Source of the DNA: Pseudohalocynthiibacter aestuariivivens
Lineage (GTDB): Bacteria > Pseudomonadota > Alphaproteobacteria > Rhodobacterales > Rhodobacteraceae
NCBI RefSeq assembly: GCF_011040495.1
Contig: NZ_CP049037.1
Location: 372,001 to 436,000, forward strand
Direction: 5' to 3'
Length of the DNA: 64,000 nt
Under the pieces are notes generated by a model. It saw only the letters and a list, made by a program, of their open reading frames with translations. It was not told the origin of the DNA and searched no databases. Positions 1 through 12,468 of this stretch are shown in pieces. Both the position numbers and the translations under genes were made by a program. The stretch's first letter is position 1, and each line of letters opens with the position of its first letter.

Positions 1-696
1 GGCATGGCGTGCGATTTCGTTGGCCATCCGGTGGTGACAGAGCTGGTGGCAGACGCAGCCCAGCAGGCGGCGTTTCGCGCCACATACGGTCTGGGGGATG
101 CGCCGCTGTTGCTGGTTCTGCCGGGGTCGCGTCGGGGCGAAGTGGCCCGGCTTGGCCCGATATTCGGTCGCGCGTTGGTATCGGTTCTGACGGCACATCC
201 CGGTTTGCGACTGGTGGTGCCGACGACCGGCAATGTCACTGATTTGGTGCGGCAGGTTACGGCGGACTGGCCTCAGGCCCCATTGATCCTGGGACCCGGC
301 GGGCGTAGCGCGCAAGAATACGCCCACGACAAGACCGCCGCATTTGCCACCGCATCCTGCGCTTTGGCGGCCTCTGGCACCGTTTCGTTAGAATTGGCCG
401 CAGCAGAGACACCAATGGTTATGGCTTATGATGCCAATTGGCTGACCCGCGCGATCGTCAAACGTATGCTACTGATCGATACGGCAACTTTGGTCAATCT
501 GGTCAGCGAAACCCGTGATGTGCCGGAATGCAATGGGGCCGATTGCACACCGGAAAAAATCGCGGCGGCATTGCTGGATGTGTTGAATCACCCCGACGCT
601 CAACTGGCCGTGATGCGTCTGACGATGCAGCGTCTGGGGCAGGGCGGAGAGGCCCCGGGCCTGCGCGCTGCGCGCGCGGTTCTGGCGCGGCTGTGA
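1..696 (+). CDS. lpxB: Lipid-A-disaccharide synthase, 3' part (5' end outside window)
   Basis: Makes the tetra-acyl disaccharide of lipid A from UDP-2,3-diacylglucosamine and lipid X at the inner-membrane surface. The reading frame is open from the first base, so only the C-terminal ~230 residues are present. They show the typical GHPVV and LVLPGSRRGEV stretches of LpxB near the start and the acceptor/nucleotide-binding region around ASGTVSLELAA. The stop is followed 25 bases later by the convergent end of mnmA. It normally closes an lpxD-fabZ-lpxA-lpxI-lpxB cluster; here another lpxD lies 44 kb away, so lipid A genes are split. Identification rests on recognised family motifs and is fairly sure. 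Confidence 0.9.
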   Translation, partial: GMACDFVGHPVVTELVADAAQQAAFRATYGLGDAPLLLVLPGSRRGEVARLGPIFGRALVSVLTAHPGLRLVVPTTGNVTDLVRQVTADWPQAPLILGPGGRSAQEYAHDKTAAFATASCALAASGTVSLELAAAETPMVMAYDANWLTRAIVKRMLLIDTATLVNLVSETRDVPECNGADCTPEKIAAALLDVLNHPDAQLAVMRLTMQRLGQGGEAPGLRAARAVLARL

Positions 697-721
697 ATGC
701 AGCTTTTGCTTCGAGGCGGGT

Positions 722-1867
722 TCAGTTCCCGCGCCAGATCCAGCCACCGCCCAGAATGCGACTGCTTCCCGTATCATAAAACACACAAGCCTGACCCGGT
801 GATACGCCTTCCTCAGCCGTCAGCAGCTCGACCTCGGCGGTGCCATCGGGCAGCGGGCGGATCACCGCGTCGCGCGGCGGGCGGGTCGACCGGACCCTGA
901 CGGCGACGTGCCATTCGGCGCGGGCGGTCAATGGCTCGTCTCCCAGCCAGTTAATTTCGCGCACCGGCACCGTACGCGTGGCGAGCATGTCCTTTGGCCC
1001 GACGATGACCACGCGCGCATCCACGTCCAGCTTGACCACATATAGCGGCTCTTCCAATCCGCCGATGCCAAGACCCCGACGCTGCCCCACGGTATAATGA
1101 ATGACCCCGTCATGCGTGCCCAGCACGCGCCCGTCAGCATGGTGTATTTCACCCGGTTCGGCTGCTCCTGGGCGCAACTTTTCGATCACCGATGCATAGT
1201 TGCCGTTGGGAACAAAGCAGATGTCCTGACTGTCGGGTTTGTCCGCGACGCTAAGGCCATATTTCGCAGCCAACGCGCGCGTGGCCGCCTTGGACGGCAG
1301 ATGGCCCAGCGGAAAGCGCAGGAAATCCAGTTGCTCCGGCGTCGTCGAGAACAGGAAATAGGATTGGTCGCGGGCCGCATCGGCGGCACTGTGCAATTCT
1401 GGCCCGGTTGGCCCCACCTTGCGCTGGATATAATGCCCGGTCGCCATGCAATCGGCGTCCAGATCCTTTGCTGTTTCCAACAGGTCCTTGAACTTGACCC
1501 GCTCATTGCAGCGGATACAGGGCACCGGAGTCGCCCCGGCAAGGTAGCTGTCGGCAAACTCGTCGATCACGGCGTCCTTAAAGATATTTTCATAGTCTAG
1601 AACGTAGTGCGGGAAACCCATTTCCTCTGCGACGCGACGCGCATCGTGAATGTCGATACCAGCGCAGCACGCCCCCTTTTTGGCCAGAGCAGCGCCATGA
1701 TCGTATAGCTGCAAGGTCACGCCGACCACGTCATAGCCTTCTTCTGCCAGTTGTGCGGCCACGACCGAACTATCGACGCCGCCGGACATTGCAACAACGA
1801 CGCGGGTTTCCGCGGGCGGTTTTGCAAAACCGAGCGAATTGATCGGATGGGGGCGGTCGAGGGCCAT
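722..1867 (-). CDS. mnmA: tRNA-specific 2-thiouridylase MnmA
   Basis: Uses ATP and a sulfur relay to thiolate U34 of tRNA-Lys, -Glu and -Gln in the cytoplasm. The 381-residue product has the PP-loop SGGVDSS at residues 28-34, the CxxC-like pair C117/C120 in [13 protein letters not shown], and the second catalytic cysteine in DICFVPNG near residue 215, followed by the beta-barrel C-terminal domain. An in-frame start 21 codons upstream exists, but the ATG at 1867 has a GGAGA ribosome site 6-8 bases in front and matches where homologues begin. It lies convergent to lpxB and divergent from sciP. Confidence 0.95.
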   Translation of the reverse strand: MALDRPHPINSLGFAKPPAETRVVVAMSGGVDSSVVAAQLAEEGYDVVGVTLQLYDHGAALAKKGACCAGIDIHDARRVAEEMGFPHYVLDYENIFKDAVIDEFADSYLAGATPVPCIRCNERVKFKDLLETAKDLDADCMATGHYIQRKVGPTGPELHSAADAARDQSYFLFSTTPEQLDFLRFPLGHLPSKAATRALAAKYGLSVADKPDSQDICFVPNGNYASVIEKLRPGAAEPGEIHHADGRVLGTHDGVIHYTVGQRRGLGIGGLEEPLYVVKLDVDARVVIVGPKDMLATRTVPVREINWLGDEPLTARAEWHVAVRVRSTRPPRDAVIRPLPDGTAEVELLTAEEGVSPGQACVFYDTGSSRILGGGWIWRGN

Positions 1868-2029
1868 TGGATGTCTCCGGCGAATGGGCGTTTCAGTCTG
1901 CCACATAAGTGCTGCCACGCGAAAACGCAAAACCCTTTACGAAAATCCGCCGCATTCTACGCAACCGGTTTCAGCCGCTGTTAACGGCGAAAGGGGCAGT
2001 TTGATGCAGCTATTGCGAGGGTGAGAGAC

Positions 2030-2308
2030 ATGTATCTGAAAAAAGTAGACGGCCCGCGTGCGGTGACGCTCCCCGATGGAACGGTGATGACGCAGGGGGA
2101 TTTGCCCGCGCCGGACACACGGCGCTGGGTCGCCTCGCGCAAGCTGGCCGTGGTGCGCGGCGTCCTCTACGGCCTGATTTCGCAAGAGGATGCCTGCGAC
2201 CGATACGCGCTGAGTGAGGATGAGTTTTGCGAATGGATTCGGGCGGTTAGCCTGCACGGAGAAGAGGCGCTGAAGGCGACTGCGTTAAAGGAGTTTAGAC
2301 AACTTTAA
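2030..2308 (+). CDS. sciP: SciP-type CtrA inhibitor (DUF1153 family)
   Basis: A 92-residue helix-turn-helix protein of the DUF1153 family. In Caulobacter the family member SciP binds CtrA and blocks CtrA-dependent transcription. The run VASRKLAVVRGVLYGLIS followed by YALSEDEF, where the HTH lies, is the family signature. The ATG at 2030 is preferred over a GTG at 2021 because homologues start MYLK and a GAGG site lies 9 bases upstream. It sits 95 bases before ctrA on the same strand, the usual order in Rhodobacteraceae. Because ctrA is disrupted just downstream, this gene may now lack its main partner. Its own reading frame is intact. Confidence 0.88.
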   Translation: MYLKKVDGPRAVTLPDGTVMTQGDLPAPDTRRWVASRKLAVVRGVLYGLISQEDACDRYALSEDEFCEWIRAVSLHGEEALKATALKEFRQL

Positions 2309-2335
2309 GTGGTATTCACGAAATGTTCGCCTATA

Positions 2336-2351
2336 GTAACTTGTAGTTAAC
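2336..2351 (+). promoter_or_regulatory. Candidate CtrA-binding site before ctrA
   Basis: GTAA-N7-TTAAC, a 7-of-8 match in the paired half-sites to the CtrA consensus TTAA-N7-TTAA, 53 bases before the ctrA start codon. It also reads TTAACCAA at 2347-2354, close to the half-type site TTAACCAT. Its position suits autoregulation. This is inferred from the motif only. Confidence 0.45.
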
Positions 2352-2982
2352 CAATATTCGCCAAGTTTATTTTCGATAAAGTCATACTTGCGGAGAAGAA
2401 TATATGCGTGTGCTGCTGGTGGAAGACGACCCCACGACGTCCAAGAGCATTGAGCTGATGCTGACCCATGCCAATCTCAACGTCTATACGACCGAATTGG
2501 GCGAAGAGGGCATCGATCTGGCCAAGCTCTATGACTATGATCTTATCCTGCTCGACCTTGGGTTGCCGGATATGACAGGGCATGATGTCTTGCGGCAACT
2601 GCGCCTCGCTCGGGTGGAAACGCCGATCCTGATCCTGTCAGGGGCAGACGATACGGAGAGCAAGATCAAGGGGTTCGGGTTCGGCGCTGATGACTATCTC
2701 ACCAAACCATTTCACCGCGAAGAACTGGTAGCGCGCATTCATGCAATCATCCGCCGGTCAAAGGGACATTCACAATCGGTGATCCGCACTGGAATGATCA
2801 ATGTAAATCTGGACGCCAAGACCGTGGATGTGGGTGGCAAGACCGTGCATCTGACGGGCAAGGAATATCAGATGCTGGAACTGCTGAGCCTGCGCAAAGG
2901 CACAACGCTGACCAAGGAAATGTTCCTCAATCATCTCTATGGCGGCATGGATGAGCCGGAGTTGAAGATCATCGACGTATTT

Positions 2983-4491
2983 AGTCCGTCCTGAACATCG
3001 CTGTCAGGTCGTCAGTATATAGACCTGAACCCTTCGATCGCGTGCCATTTCCGCGTCAGCGGTCATGCAGGTTTGGCAGACCACCCAAATCAATTGGCGC
3101 AAAAAGACCCTCAGGTGCCTGAGGATCATGCGGATGTTGTGGCCGCAACCGCAAAGCACGGCGAAGAGCGCGTCGCCTTCGGTCCCTTTCAAGGTGCTTC
3201 GCGTCAGGCGACCGTCATTTTTCATGTGCCCGATCATCGGCTCGATGGCACTTCGCCGTCGCAAGAGCCTGGCGATGGTCCTGGTGACGCCACGCTTGGC
3301 ACCGCTGATGAAGACCTTCACGTTCTCAATGCCGTGGCCGCGGTATCCGCGATCAACAAAGGTCATGTCTGGCCGTTGATCGGTCAGGATTTCAACCTGC
3401 TCCAGCGCCTCGGCCAGCGTGTGGCCGTCGTAGGGATTGCCCGGCAGCGCCCGCATCCCCACCACGAAGCCACCCCGGTTGGTCGTAGCCACGCTGACCT
3501 TCGTGCCGAACTCGTAGCGCTTGTGCGCCTTGCCCTTGGAGATGCAATCCACCGCCGGCTCATGCAGGCTGTAAAGCTTCCTCTTGTCCTTCGGCTTCTG
3601 CGCCAGCAGCCGGTTCACCAGCGCGATCATTTCTTCCAGACGTACCTTCAGAGTTCCGTCCGGAACCTGGTCCAATTGTCGCTCGATGTCGCGCAGCACC
3701 CGGCCGGTGTAGCCCTTGAGCCGACGCAATGCCTTGCGCATCCGTTTGAACTGGCGGGCATGGGCATAGCGCCCGACCTGTCCAGCCAGCCGGGGCGCCA
3801 GGCGGTTGTAGTTCTGCCGCAGGCCGATCCCGGCCTCGCGGGCCAGCCCGACCAGCTTGCGCCGCGCCGTCTCATACAGCCGGGCATCGGTGGGATGGGC
3901 GATGTTCTTTTCCATCACGGTGGTATCGACGGTGACCCGCTTGAGGTCATTGCCCTTCACTGCCCCGGCGCGCTTCCCGGCTTCGATCGTCTCGGTCAGC
4001 ATCCATTCGACACCCTCCTCGCCGATCCGGTTGCGCCAGCGGGTCATAGAGGACGGATCAATCGGCAGACGATGCTGAAAGAACGTCTCGCCGCAGAAAT
4101 GCTGCCAATACGGGTTCTCGGCCCATCGCGCCACGACCGCCTCATCCGAGAGCGCGAAAGCATGCTGAAGATACAGAAGCCCCGCCACAAGACGCGGAGA
4201 GGTAGCGGGACGACCGGTATGGGAAGGAAAGAGCTCGGTCCATTCCCGTTCGAAGACCTCCCAGTCAATCAGGGTTTCCAGCTTCACCAGTTCGTGGCGC
4301 ATGTCGATCATCTCAACCAATCGGGCGCGCAGGAGATCGTCTTGTTCCGGAGGGGGCTTTCGCGGCTTCATATCATAGCTCGAAATTGCAGGGTTCCTGC
4401 CCGGATAATACGAAATCCTGCGATTCCTGCCTAACAAATTCGCGTCATATCCAAGCAAAATCAAACGGATAAGAGTTGTTCAGAGTGGACT
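2983..4491. mobile_element. IS5-family insertion sequence inside ctrA
   Basis: Ends are an imperfect inverted repeat: left AGTCCGTCCTGAACA, right end reverse-complemented AGTCCACTCTGAACA, 12 of 15 identical. ATTT is repeated on both sides (2979-2982 and 4492-4495), a 4-bp target duplication as usual for IS5-type elements; the flanking identity extends to TATTTA if the outermost A/T pair is counted as target. The element is about 1.5 kb, carries a single transposase on the minus strand, and its removal restores the ctrA frame exactly. The intact transposase, clean duplication and otherwise perfect ctrA suggest a recent insertion. Confidence 0.95.
3004..4371 (-). CDS. IS5-family DDE transposase
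   Basis: A 455-residue cut-and-paste transposase. An N-terminal IS5-type domain (GRPATSPRLVAGLLYLQHAF, then WQHFCGETFFQHRLPIDPSS) precedes the catalytic core. The DDE triad is visible as D in VTVDTTVMEK, D in FVDRGYRG, and E in AIEPMIGHMKNDGRL. The start is set at MKPRKPPPEQ because family members begin there; the frame stays open 31 codons further to 4464. It is transcribed opposite to ctrA. The gene shows no frameshift, so it is probably active. Confidence 0.93.
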   Translation of the reverse strand: MKPRKPPPEQDDLLRARLVEMIDMRHELVKLETLIDWEVFEREWTELFPSHTGRPATSPRLVAGLLYLQHAFALSDEAVVARWAENPYWQHFCGETFFQHRLPIDPSSMTRWRNRIGEEGVEWMLTETIEAGKRAGAVKGNDLKRVTVDTTVMEKNIAHPTDARLYETARRKLVGLAREAGIGLRQNYNRLAPRLAGQVGRYAHARQFKRMRKALRRLKGYTGRVLRDIERQLDQVPDGTLKVRLEEMIALVNRLLAQKPKDKRKLYSLHEPAVDCISKGKAHKRYEFGTKVSVATTNRGGFVVGMRALPGNPYDGHTLAEALEQVEILTDQRPDMTFVDRGYRGHGIENVKVFISGAKRGVTRTIARLLRRRSAIEPMIGHMKNDGRLTRSTLKGTEGDALFAVLCGCGHNIRMILRHLRVFLRQLIWVVCQTCMTADAEMARDRRVQVYILTT

Positions 4492-4685
4492 ATTTATCTG
4501 CAAGCTGCGCAAGAAACTGAACGAAGCTACGGGTGGAGAAAGCTATATCGAGACAGTCTGGGGGCGCGGCTATGTGCTGCGAGATCCCGAACCAACCGAG
4601 CTTGACGATCAACGTCTCGCCATCGGGGCGTGAAGCCGGGGGCGAAGCCCTCGAAAGCCACAACAGGCAACATCCTCCAAAGATG

Positions 4686-4720
4686 AAAAGACCGCGGCCC
4701 AGAACGGGCGGCGGTCTTTT
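4686..4720 (+). terminator. Rho-independent terminator of ctrA
   Basis: AAAAGACCGC (4686-4695) pairs with GCGGTCTTTT (4711-4720), giving a GC-rich stem ending in a T tract 53 bases after the ctrA stop. It is the natural end of the ctrA transcript and remains in place after the insertion. Confidence 0.85.
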
Positions 4721-9321
<4,601 letters not shown>

Positions 9322-9350
9322 ACAGAAAACTTTCCCATATATTCAGATAG

Positions 9351-9397
9351 TTGACATATGGAATGTCTGTTTGTTCACAAATGTTCTTAAAAAGTTC
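9351..9397 (+). promoter_or_regulatory. Candidate SOS promoter with LexA box
   Basis: A perfect TTGACA (-35) lies at 9351-9356; the -10 near 9374 is poor. GTTC-N7-GTTC spans 9383-9397 (GTTCTTAAAAAGTTC) and a third GTTC lies at 9373-9376, six bases before. GTTC-N7-GTTC is the reverse complement of GAAC-N7-GAAC, the direct-repeat LexA box of Rhizobium/Rhodobacter-type alphaproteobacteria. It lies 63 bases before the start of a 40-codon gene, so LexA control is inferred. Confidence 0.6.
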
Positions 9398-9460
9398 TTT
9401 ACAGGTGGCGTTGAAAGTGAGAACAAAGGGGCAACACTAAGGACTGAAAAGGAAGCCTCG

Positions 9461-9583
9461 ATGTTCCAACAGATCAAAACCGCCGCCGCCCGTTCAAACG
9501 ACACCCTCGTAGGGGACGCGATCGGATGTGCGGCATTGATGATCATTTTGGTTGTCGGTCTTTATCTGCCCGGTCTTGTCTGA
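9461..9583 (+). CDS. 40-residue single-span membrane protein, probably SOS-controlled
   Basis: Unknown function. The product has a short basic/polar N-terminus (MFQQIKTAAARSNDTLVGDA) and one hydrophobic segment from about residue 22 to the end (CAALMIILVVGLYLPGLV). The ATG at 9461 has an AAGGA ribosome site; the frame stays open to 9371, but that longer version would start inside the LexA box. It has its own promoter region after recG. Size, topology and the LexA-type box recall SidA, the 29-residue SOS-induced division inhibitor of Caulobacter, though I see no sequence similarity to cite. The role in division arrest is a hypothesis. Confidence 0.65.
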   Translation: MFQQIKTAAARSNDTLVGDAIGCAALMIILVVGLYLPGLV

Positions 9584-9753
9584 GTTTTTGAGTTTCTGCC
9601 TGCGATCCGACCCATGCCTCTTGCGTGCCTGCATCTCCTGTCCCCATTCCTGATGCGACGTAACTGACACTGCCTGTTTCGACGTCCTCTCCGGGTTTGC
9701 CTCGTTCCCCCGGATAGCACGACAGGGTTCCATGGGGGATCGCACCCCACTGA
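9584..9753 (+). ncRNA. Possible structured 3' UTR or small RNA
   Basis: 170 non-coding bases between the mini-membrane gene and a strong terminator, too long for a simple tail. Local hairpins are possible (CCGGG...CCCGG around 9690-9715; GGGG...CCCC around 9734-9748). No tmRNA, 6S or SRP RNA hallmark could be recognised. It may be a released 3' fragment or an independent RNA. Confidence 0.3.
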
Positions 9754-9792
9754 CCGCCGCCATCCATCCCCGGATGTGCGGCGGATTTTTTT
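9754..9792 (+). terminator. Strong rho-independent terminator
   Basis: CCGCCGC plus CATCC (9754-9765) pairs with GGATG and GCGGCGG (9772-9784), with one unpaired T between, followed by ATTTTTTT. It ends the transcript that includes the 40-codon gene and faces the convergent gene at 9795. Confidence 0.9.
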
Positions 9793-9794
9793 GG

Positions 9795-9986
9795 CTAGTC
9801 GCGACGACCGGGCCGGTGTGCCCAAACCGGGACCAGAAAAACCAGACAGGCAATCAGGAAAAAGAGGCTGGCGGCCAAACCAATCATGTCGCCAGCGCGC
9901 CATGTGGTCCAGACAAAGCCCACGGCAGAGAATGTGAACAGGATCCAGCCGGTGAAGTTGAAAGCCCAGACAACGCGTGGCGACAT
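9795..9986 (-). CDS. Small two-span membrane protein, unknown
   Basis: About 63 residues from the ATG at 9986 (MSPRVVWAFNFTGW); a GTG at 10001, directly abutting the stop of the upstream gene, would add five residues. Two hydrophobic segments are visible: roughly residues 5-26 and 36-56 (MIGLAASLFFLIACLVFLVPVW), ending in a basic tail. It follows the IscU-like gene without a gap, so it is probably co-transcribed. No family is recognised. Confidence 0.6.
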   Translation of the reverse strand: MSPRVVWAFNFTGWILFTFSAVGFVWTTWRAGDMIGLAASLFFLIACLVFLVPVWAHRPGRRD

Positions 9987-10001
9987 CAATCTACCAGTCA
10001 C

Positions 10002-10457
10002 TCAAGCGCAGGAACTGGCGGCGCACGCGTCATCCAGCGCCTCTACCGCGGCCTCAAGCGTCAGCAGGATAGAGGCATGGCGATTCTTGTATTCTTGCGC
10101 GGGCCTCAGCACTTCGAGGCCGTCGAATGGGACGGGTGGTGTCGGTCCGTCAGCCTTCAGCATGGCCTTTAGCGCATCACGGGCCGCAACGACCTCTGCC
10201 GGTGTGCAGCCGACGATATTCGCGCCGACAACACTGGCCGCAGCCTGACCCAGCGCGCAGGCCTTCACATCCTGGCCGAAATCGGTGACGCGACCATCCT
10301 CGACTGTCAGATCAACCGTGACTGTCGACCCGCAAAGCGGTGCGCGACGTTTCACCGTCGCAGACGGGGCGGACAACCGGTCCAGCCGTGGAATATCCGC
10401 CGCCAGCGCCAGAATGCGTGCCGAGTAGAGCTTGATCATGTCGCTGTTGCCGCTCAT
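10002..10457 (-). CDS. IscU/NifU-like iron-sulfur cluster scaffold protein
   Basis: A 151-residue protein of the IscU-like fold, which assembles Fe-S clusters and hands them to apoproteins. Three conserved cysteines fit the scaffold pattern: PLCGSTVTVDL, VKACALGQA, and a third in IVGCTP. The ATG at 10457 is preferred to the GTG just before it; AAGGAAAAG provides the ribosome site. It is divergent from hisI across 66 bases. Rhodobacteraceae carry this short SufU-like version apart from the suf operon; the exact partner is unknown. Confidence 0.75.
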   Translation of the reverse strand: MSGNSDMIKLYSARILALAADIPRLDRLSAPSATVKRRAPLCGSTVTVDLTVEDGRVTDFGQDVKACALGQAAASVVGANIVGCTPAEVVAARDALKAMLKADGPTPPVPFDGLEVLRPAQEYKNRHASILLTLEAAVEALDDACAASSCA

Positions 10458-10523
10458 CACTTTTCCTTTGTCTCAATATCCCATAGATAATCCCGCGTGC
10501 TCCAGTTGCCAAGGAAATGTCCA

Positions 10524-10886
10524 ATGTCGTTCGATCCTGCCAGCCTGACCTATAATGACGCCGGGTTGATCCCGGCCATCGCACAGGACGCCACCAATGG
10601 TGACGTGCTGATGATGGCATGGATGAATGCCGACGCGGTCGCACGCACACTGGAGACAGGGCGCGTTACCTATTGGTCCCGGTCGCGTCAGGCATTCTGG
10701 ATCAAGGGTGAAACCAGCGGCCATACCCAAAAACTGGTTGAGATGCGCATCGATTGCGATCGTGATTGCCTGCTTGTTCTGATCGAACAGGTTGGTTCTG
10801 CCTGCCACACCAACCGCCGCAGTTGCTTCTATACCGCATTGCGGGACGGTGCAGAGGTCGAGATCATGAAACCCGAGGCAAAGTAG
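10524..10886 (+). CDS. hisI: Phosphoribosyl-AMP cyclohydrolase
   Basis: Third step of histidine synthesis, opening the adenine ring of PR-AMP. The 120-residue single-domain enzyme (no fused HisE) has VLMMAWMNADA, the TYWSRSRQAFWIKGETSGH core, metal ligands in IDCDRDCLLV and the C-terminal ACHTNRRSCFY with zinc-binding cysteines. The start is the ATG at 10524, with AAGGA nine bases ahead. It stands alone, divergent from the Fe-S scaffold gene and convergent with gluQRS. Confidence 0.95.
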   Translation: MSFDPASLTYNDAGLIPAIAQDATNGDVLMMAWMNADAVARTLETGRVTYWSRSRQAFWIKGETSGHTQKLVEMRIDCDRDCLLVLIEQVGSACHTNRRSCFYTALRDGAEVEIMKPEAK

Positions 10887-10918
10887 AAATCATCCCGCGT
10901 TTACAACAAGATGAAATT

Positions 10919-11845
10919 CTAATCTAAACCAACAAGGCGACGAATATCCTGAGGCGTAGCACCGTCTGTGCGATATTTTGCGATCGCCCGTGCGTCGTCA
11001 CGTTTGGCCAATCGCTTGCCCATGTCATCGCGGATCAGGCCGTGGTGGTGATAGATCGGTGTCGGTAGGTCGAGCAGACGTTGCAGTATGATATGGATCT
11101 GCGAGGCATCAAACAGATCCTGACCGCGTACGACGTGGCTGATGTTCTGCGCCGCGTCGTCCACAACGACAGCCAGATGGTACGCGGCTTCTCCGCCTTG
11201 GCGTGCCAGCACGACATCGCCGACCCCGTGAACAAGTGTATCTGCGGAGACCTCGATCAATCCGGTTTCCCCATTCGGGCCATGACCTGTTTCGTGGAAG
11301 TTGGCGAAACTCTTTGGAATTCGGTTGGGGGCTTCGGTTTTGTGTTCTGCTCCGTTGGCATAGCTACAAGCCCGCGCCATATCGAGCCGTAGCGTGACGC
11401 CTCTGGAGCGGAGGTGGCACTTGGAAAAATCTCGTTCTGATAATGTCTTACCGCGACACGTTCCGGGGTAAATCAGGCCGTCTGGCCCATGTGCAGCTAT
11501 GCCTTCCTGAGGCGCATTCGCTGCGTCGCGGATGTCGCGCCGTGTACAGGTACATGGATAGATCAGCCCCATTCCCCACAACCGGTCCAGCGCCGCGTCA
11601 TAATCTGCCGTGCAGTCGGATTCTCGTCGGCAGGGTTCAGGCCATCGTAGCCCGAGCCAACCAAGGTCGTCCTTTAGCTGGGCCTCCCATTCCGGGCGTG
11701 AACGGGTCTGATCCAGATCGTCGATCCGTAGCAGAAATCGTCCGCCTTCTGCGGCAGCCAGATCATTGGCAAGCAACGCCGAATAGGCATGCCCCAAGTG
11801 CAGCGGGCCAGTCGGAGATGGCGCAAATCGAGTCGTAAATTTCAA
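10919..11845 (-). CDS. gluQRS: Glutamyl-Q tRNA(Asp) synthetase
   Basis: A GluRS paralogue without an anticodon-binding domain that charges glutamate onto queuosine-34 of tRNA-Asp. The 308-residue product has RFAPSPTGPLHLGHAYSA with the HIGH-type HLGH, a cysteine-containing zinc site (CTCTRRD), and the KMSKS-type KRLAKRDD near the C-terminus. It begins with a TTG that overlaps the stop of the upstream methyltransferase (TTGA), indicating translational coupling. Two tRNA-Asp(GTC) genes, its likely substrates, lie 40 kb further on. Confidence 0.92.
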   Translation of the reverse strand: MKFTTRFAPSPTGPLHLGHAYSALLANDLAAAEGGRFLLRIDDLDQTRSRPEWEAQLKDDLGWLGLRWPEPCRRESDCTADYDAALDRLWGMGLIYPCTCTRRDIRDAANAPQEGIAAHGPDGLIYPGTCRGKTLSERDFSKCHLRSRGVTLRLDMARACSYANGAEHKTEAPNRIPKSFANFHETGHGPNGETGLIEVSADTLVHGVGDVVLARQGGEAAYHLAVVVDDAAQNISHVVRGQDLFDASQIHIILQRLLDLPTPIYHHHGLIRDDMGKRLAKRDDARAIAKYRTDGATPQDIRRLVGLD

Positions 11846-12456
11846 TTCTTTTCAACAACATAAACGTTGGAGTTCAGGTTTTGTCCGTGCAAATGAGGTC
11901 CGTAATCCTTGGTGATCAGGCGGGCGGCACCGCAATCCAGCCACTGGTTGAGACGGCCAACATAGTGCGGATCGGCCAGCGCGTGATCATTGTAGCTAAA
12001 AACCAGAAAATCACCACGCCCGAGCGTCTTCATCAACAAATCCAAGGTTCTGGCCGGGGCCGCGCCAGTGCCTATCACGCCGATTGCCGCGATGGCGCGG
12101 TAGCGGCCGGTGGGGATGGGGGCGGGATCTGACAGGTCGAGTGCAGATAACGTGCGGTAGACGTTCTTGGCGCGCGCACCTTCCAGCATTTCAACGCTGG
12201 GATCGGTGCCGTCAATCACCCGATACCCAGCAAGTTTCAGCGCAAGCCCGGAGAGACCGGTGCCGCAACCGAAATCGAGGATCGGTGCATCAGGGCGGGG
12301 CAATTTGGCCCAAAGGGCAGCAGCGCAGCGCCCCGGAGTGGCATAGCCGTTTTCGGAAATTTCGGCGTCATACGTGGCGGCCCAGGCATCGTAATGCGCC
12401 TGAGTCTTGTCTGCCCCGTCGAGATCATAGGCTTTATCGAGGAATTTTCCGGTCAT
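11842..12456 (-). CDS. Class I SAM-dependent methyltransferase
   Basis: A 204-residue Rossmann-fold methyltransferase. Motif I is ILDFGCGTGLSGLAL near residue 60, the acidic post-I region is VIDGTDPSVEML, and motif IV falls around AIAAIGVIG. It resembles small methyltransferases of unknown substrate such as the WBSCR27-like group. It is sandwiched between trmFO (12 bases away) and gluQRS (4-base overlap), both tRNA-modifying, so an RNA or translation-related substrate is possible but unproven. Confidence 0.75.
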   Translation of the reverse strand: MTGKFLDKAYDLDGADKTQAHYDAWAATYDAEISENGYATPGRCAAALWAKLPRPDAPILDFGCGTGLSGLALKLAGYRVIDGTDPSVEMLEGARAKNVYRTLSALDLSDPAPIPTGRYRAIAAIGVIGTGAAPARTLDLLMKTLGRGDFLVFSYNDHALADPHYVGRLNQWLDCGAARLITKDYGPHLHGQNLNSNVYVVEKN

Positions 12457-12468
12457 GGCTCCAGAAAA

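Larger units (their letters stand above)
2404..4633 (+). pseudogene. ctrA: Cell-cycle response regulator CtrA, interrupted by an IS5-family element
   Basis: CtrA is an OmpR-type master regulator: in Caulobacter of replication and division, in Rhodobacteraceae of motility, gene-transfer agent and related traits. The receiver is intact (D8/D9, phospho-acceptor D51 in [11 protein letters not shown], the lysine in LTKPFH). The winged-helix domain begins normally, but codon 193 (in IIDVF) is followed by the insertion element. Read straight on, the protein ends after three foreign residues (SPS) and a stop at 2992-2994, 196 residues in all. Downstream of the element, 4496-4633 carries 45 in-frame codons starting ICKLRKKL and including [11 protein letters not shown], ending in TGA. 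Joined, they give a normal 238-residue CtrA. The break falls within the recognition helix region, so the shortened product should not bind DNA specifically. No other mutation is visible in either half. Confidence 0.93.

Noticed and set aside
2978..2983. 6-bp TATTTA target duplication
   Set aside because: Inverted-repeat alignment places the outer A/T pair within the element, leaving 4-bp ATTT, as usual for IS5; the longer match is likely chance.
3073..4434. A 453-codon open frame antisense to the transposase
   Set aside because: It mirrors the transposase codon structure, has no ribosome site or recognisable domain, and is explained by GC-rich codon bias.
9584..9753. tmRNA, 6S or SRP RNA
   Set aside because: No tag-peptide frame, no GGUCAGGUCCGGAAGGAAGCAG core and no convincing 6S bubble could be found on either strand.
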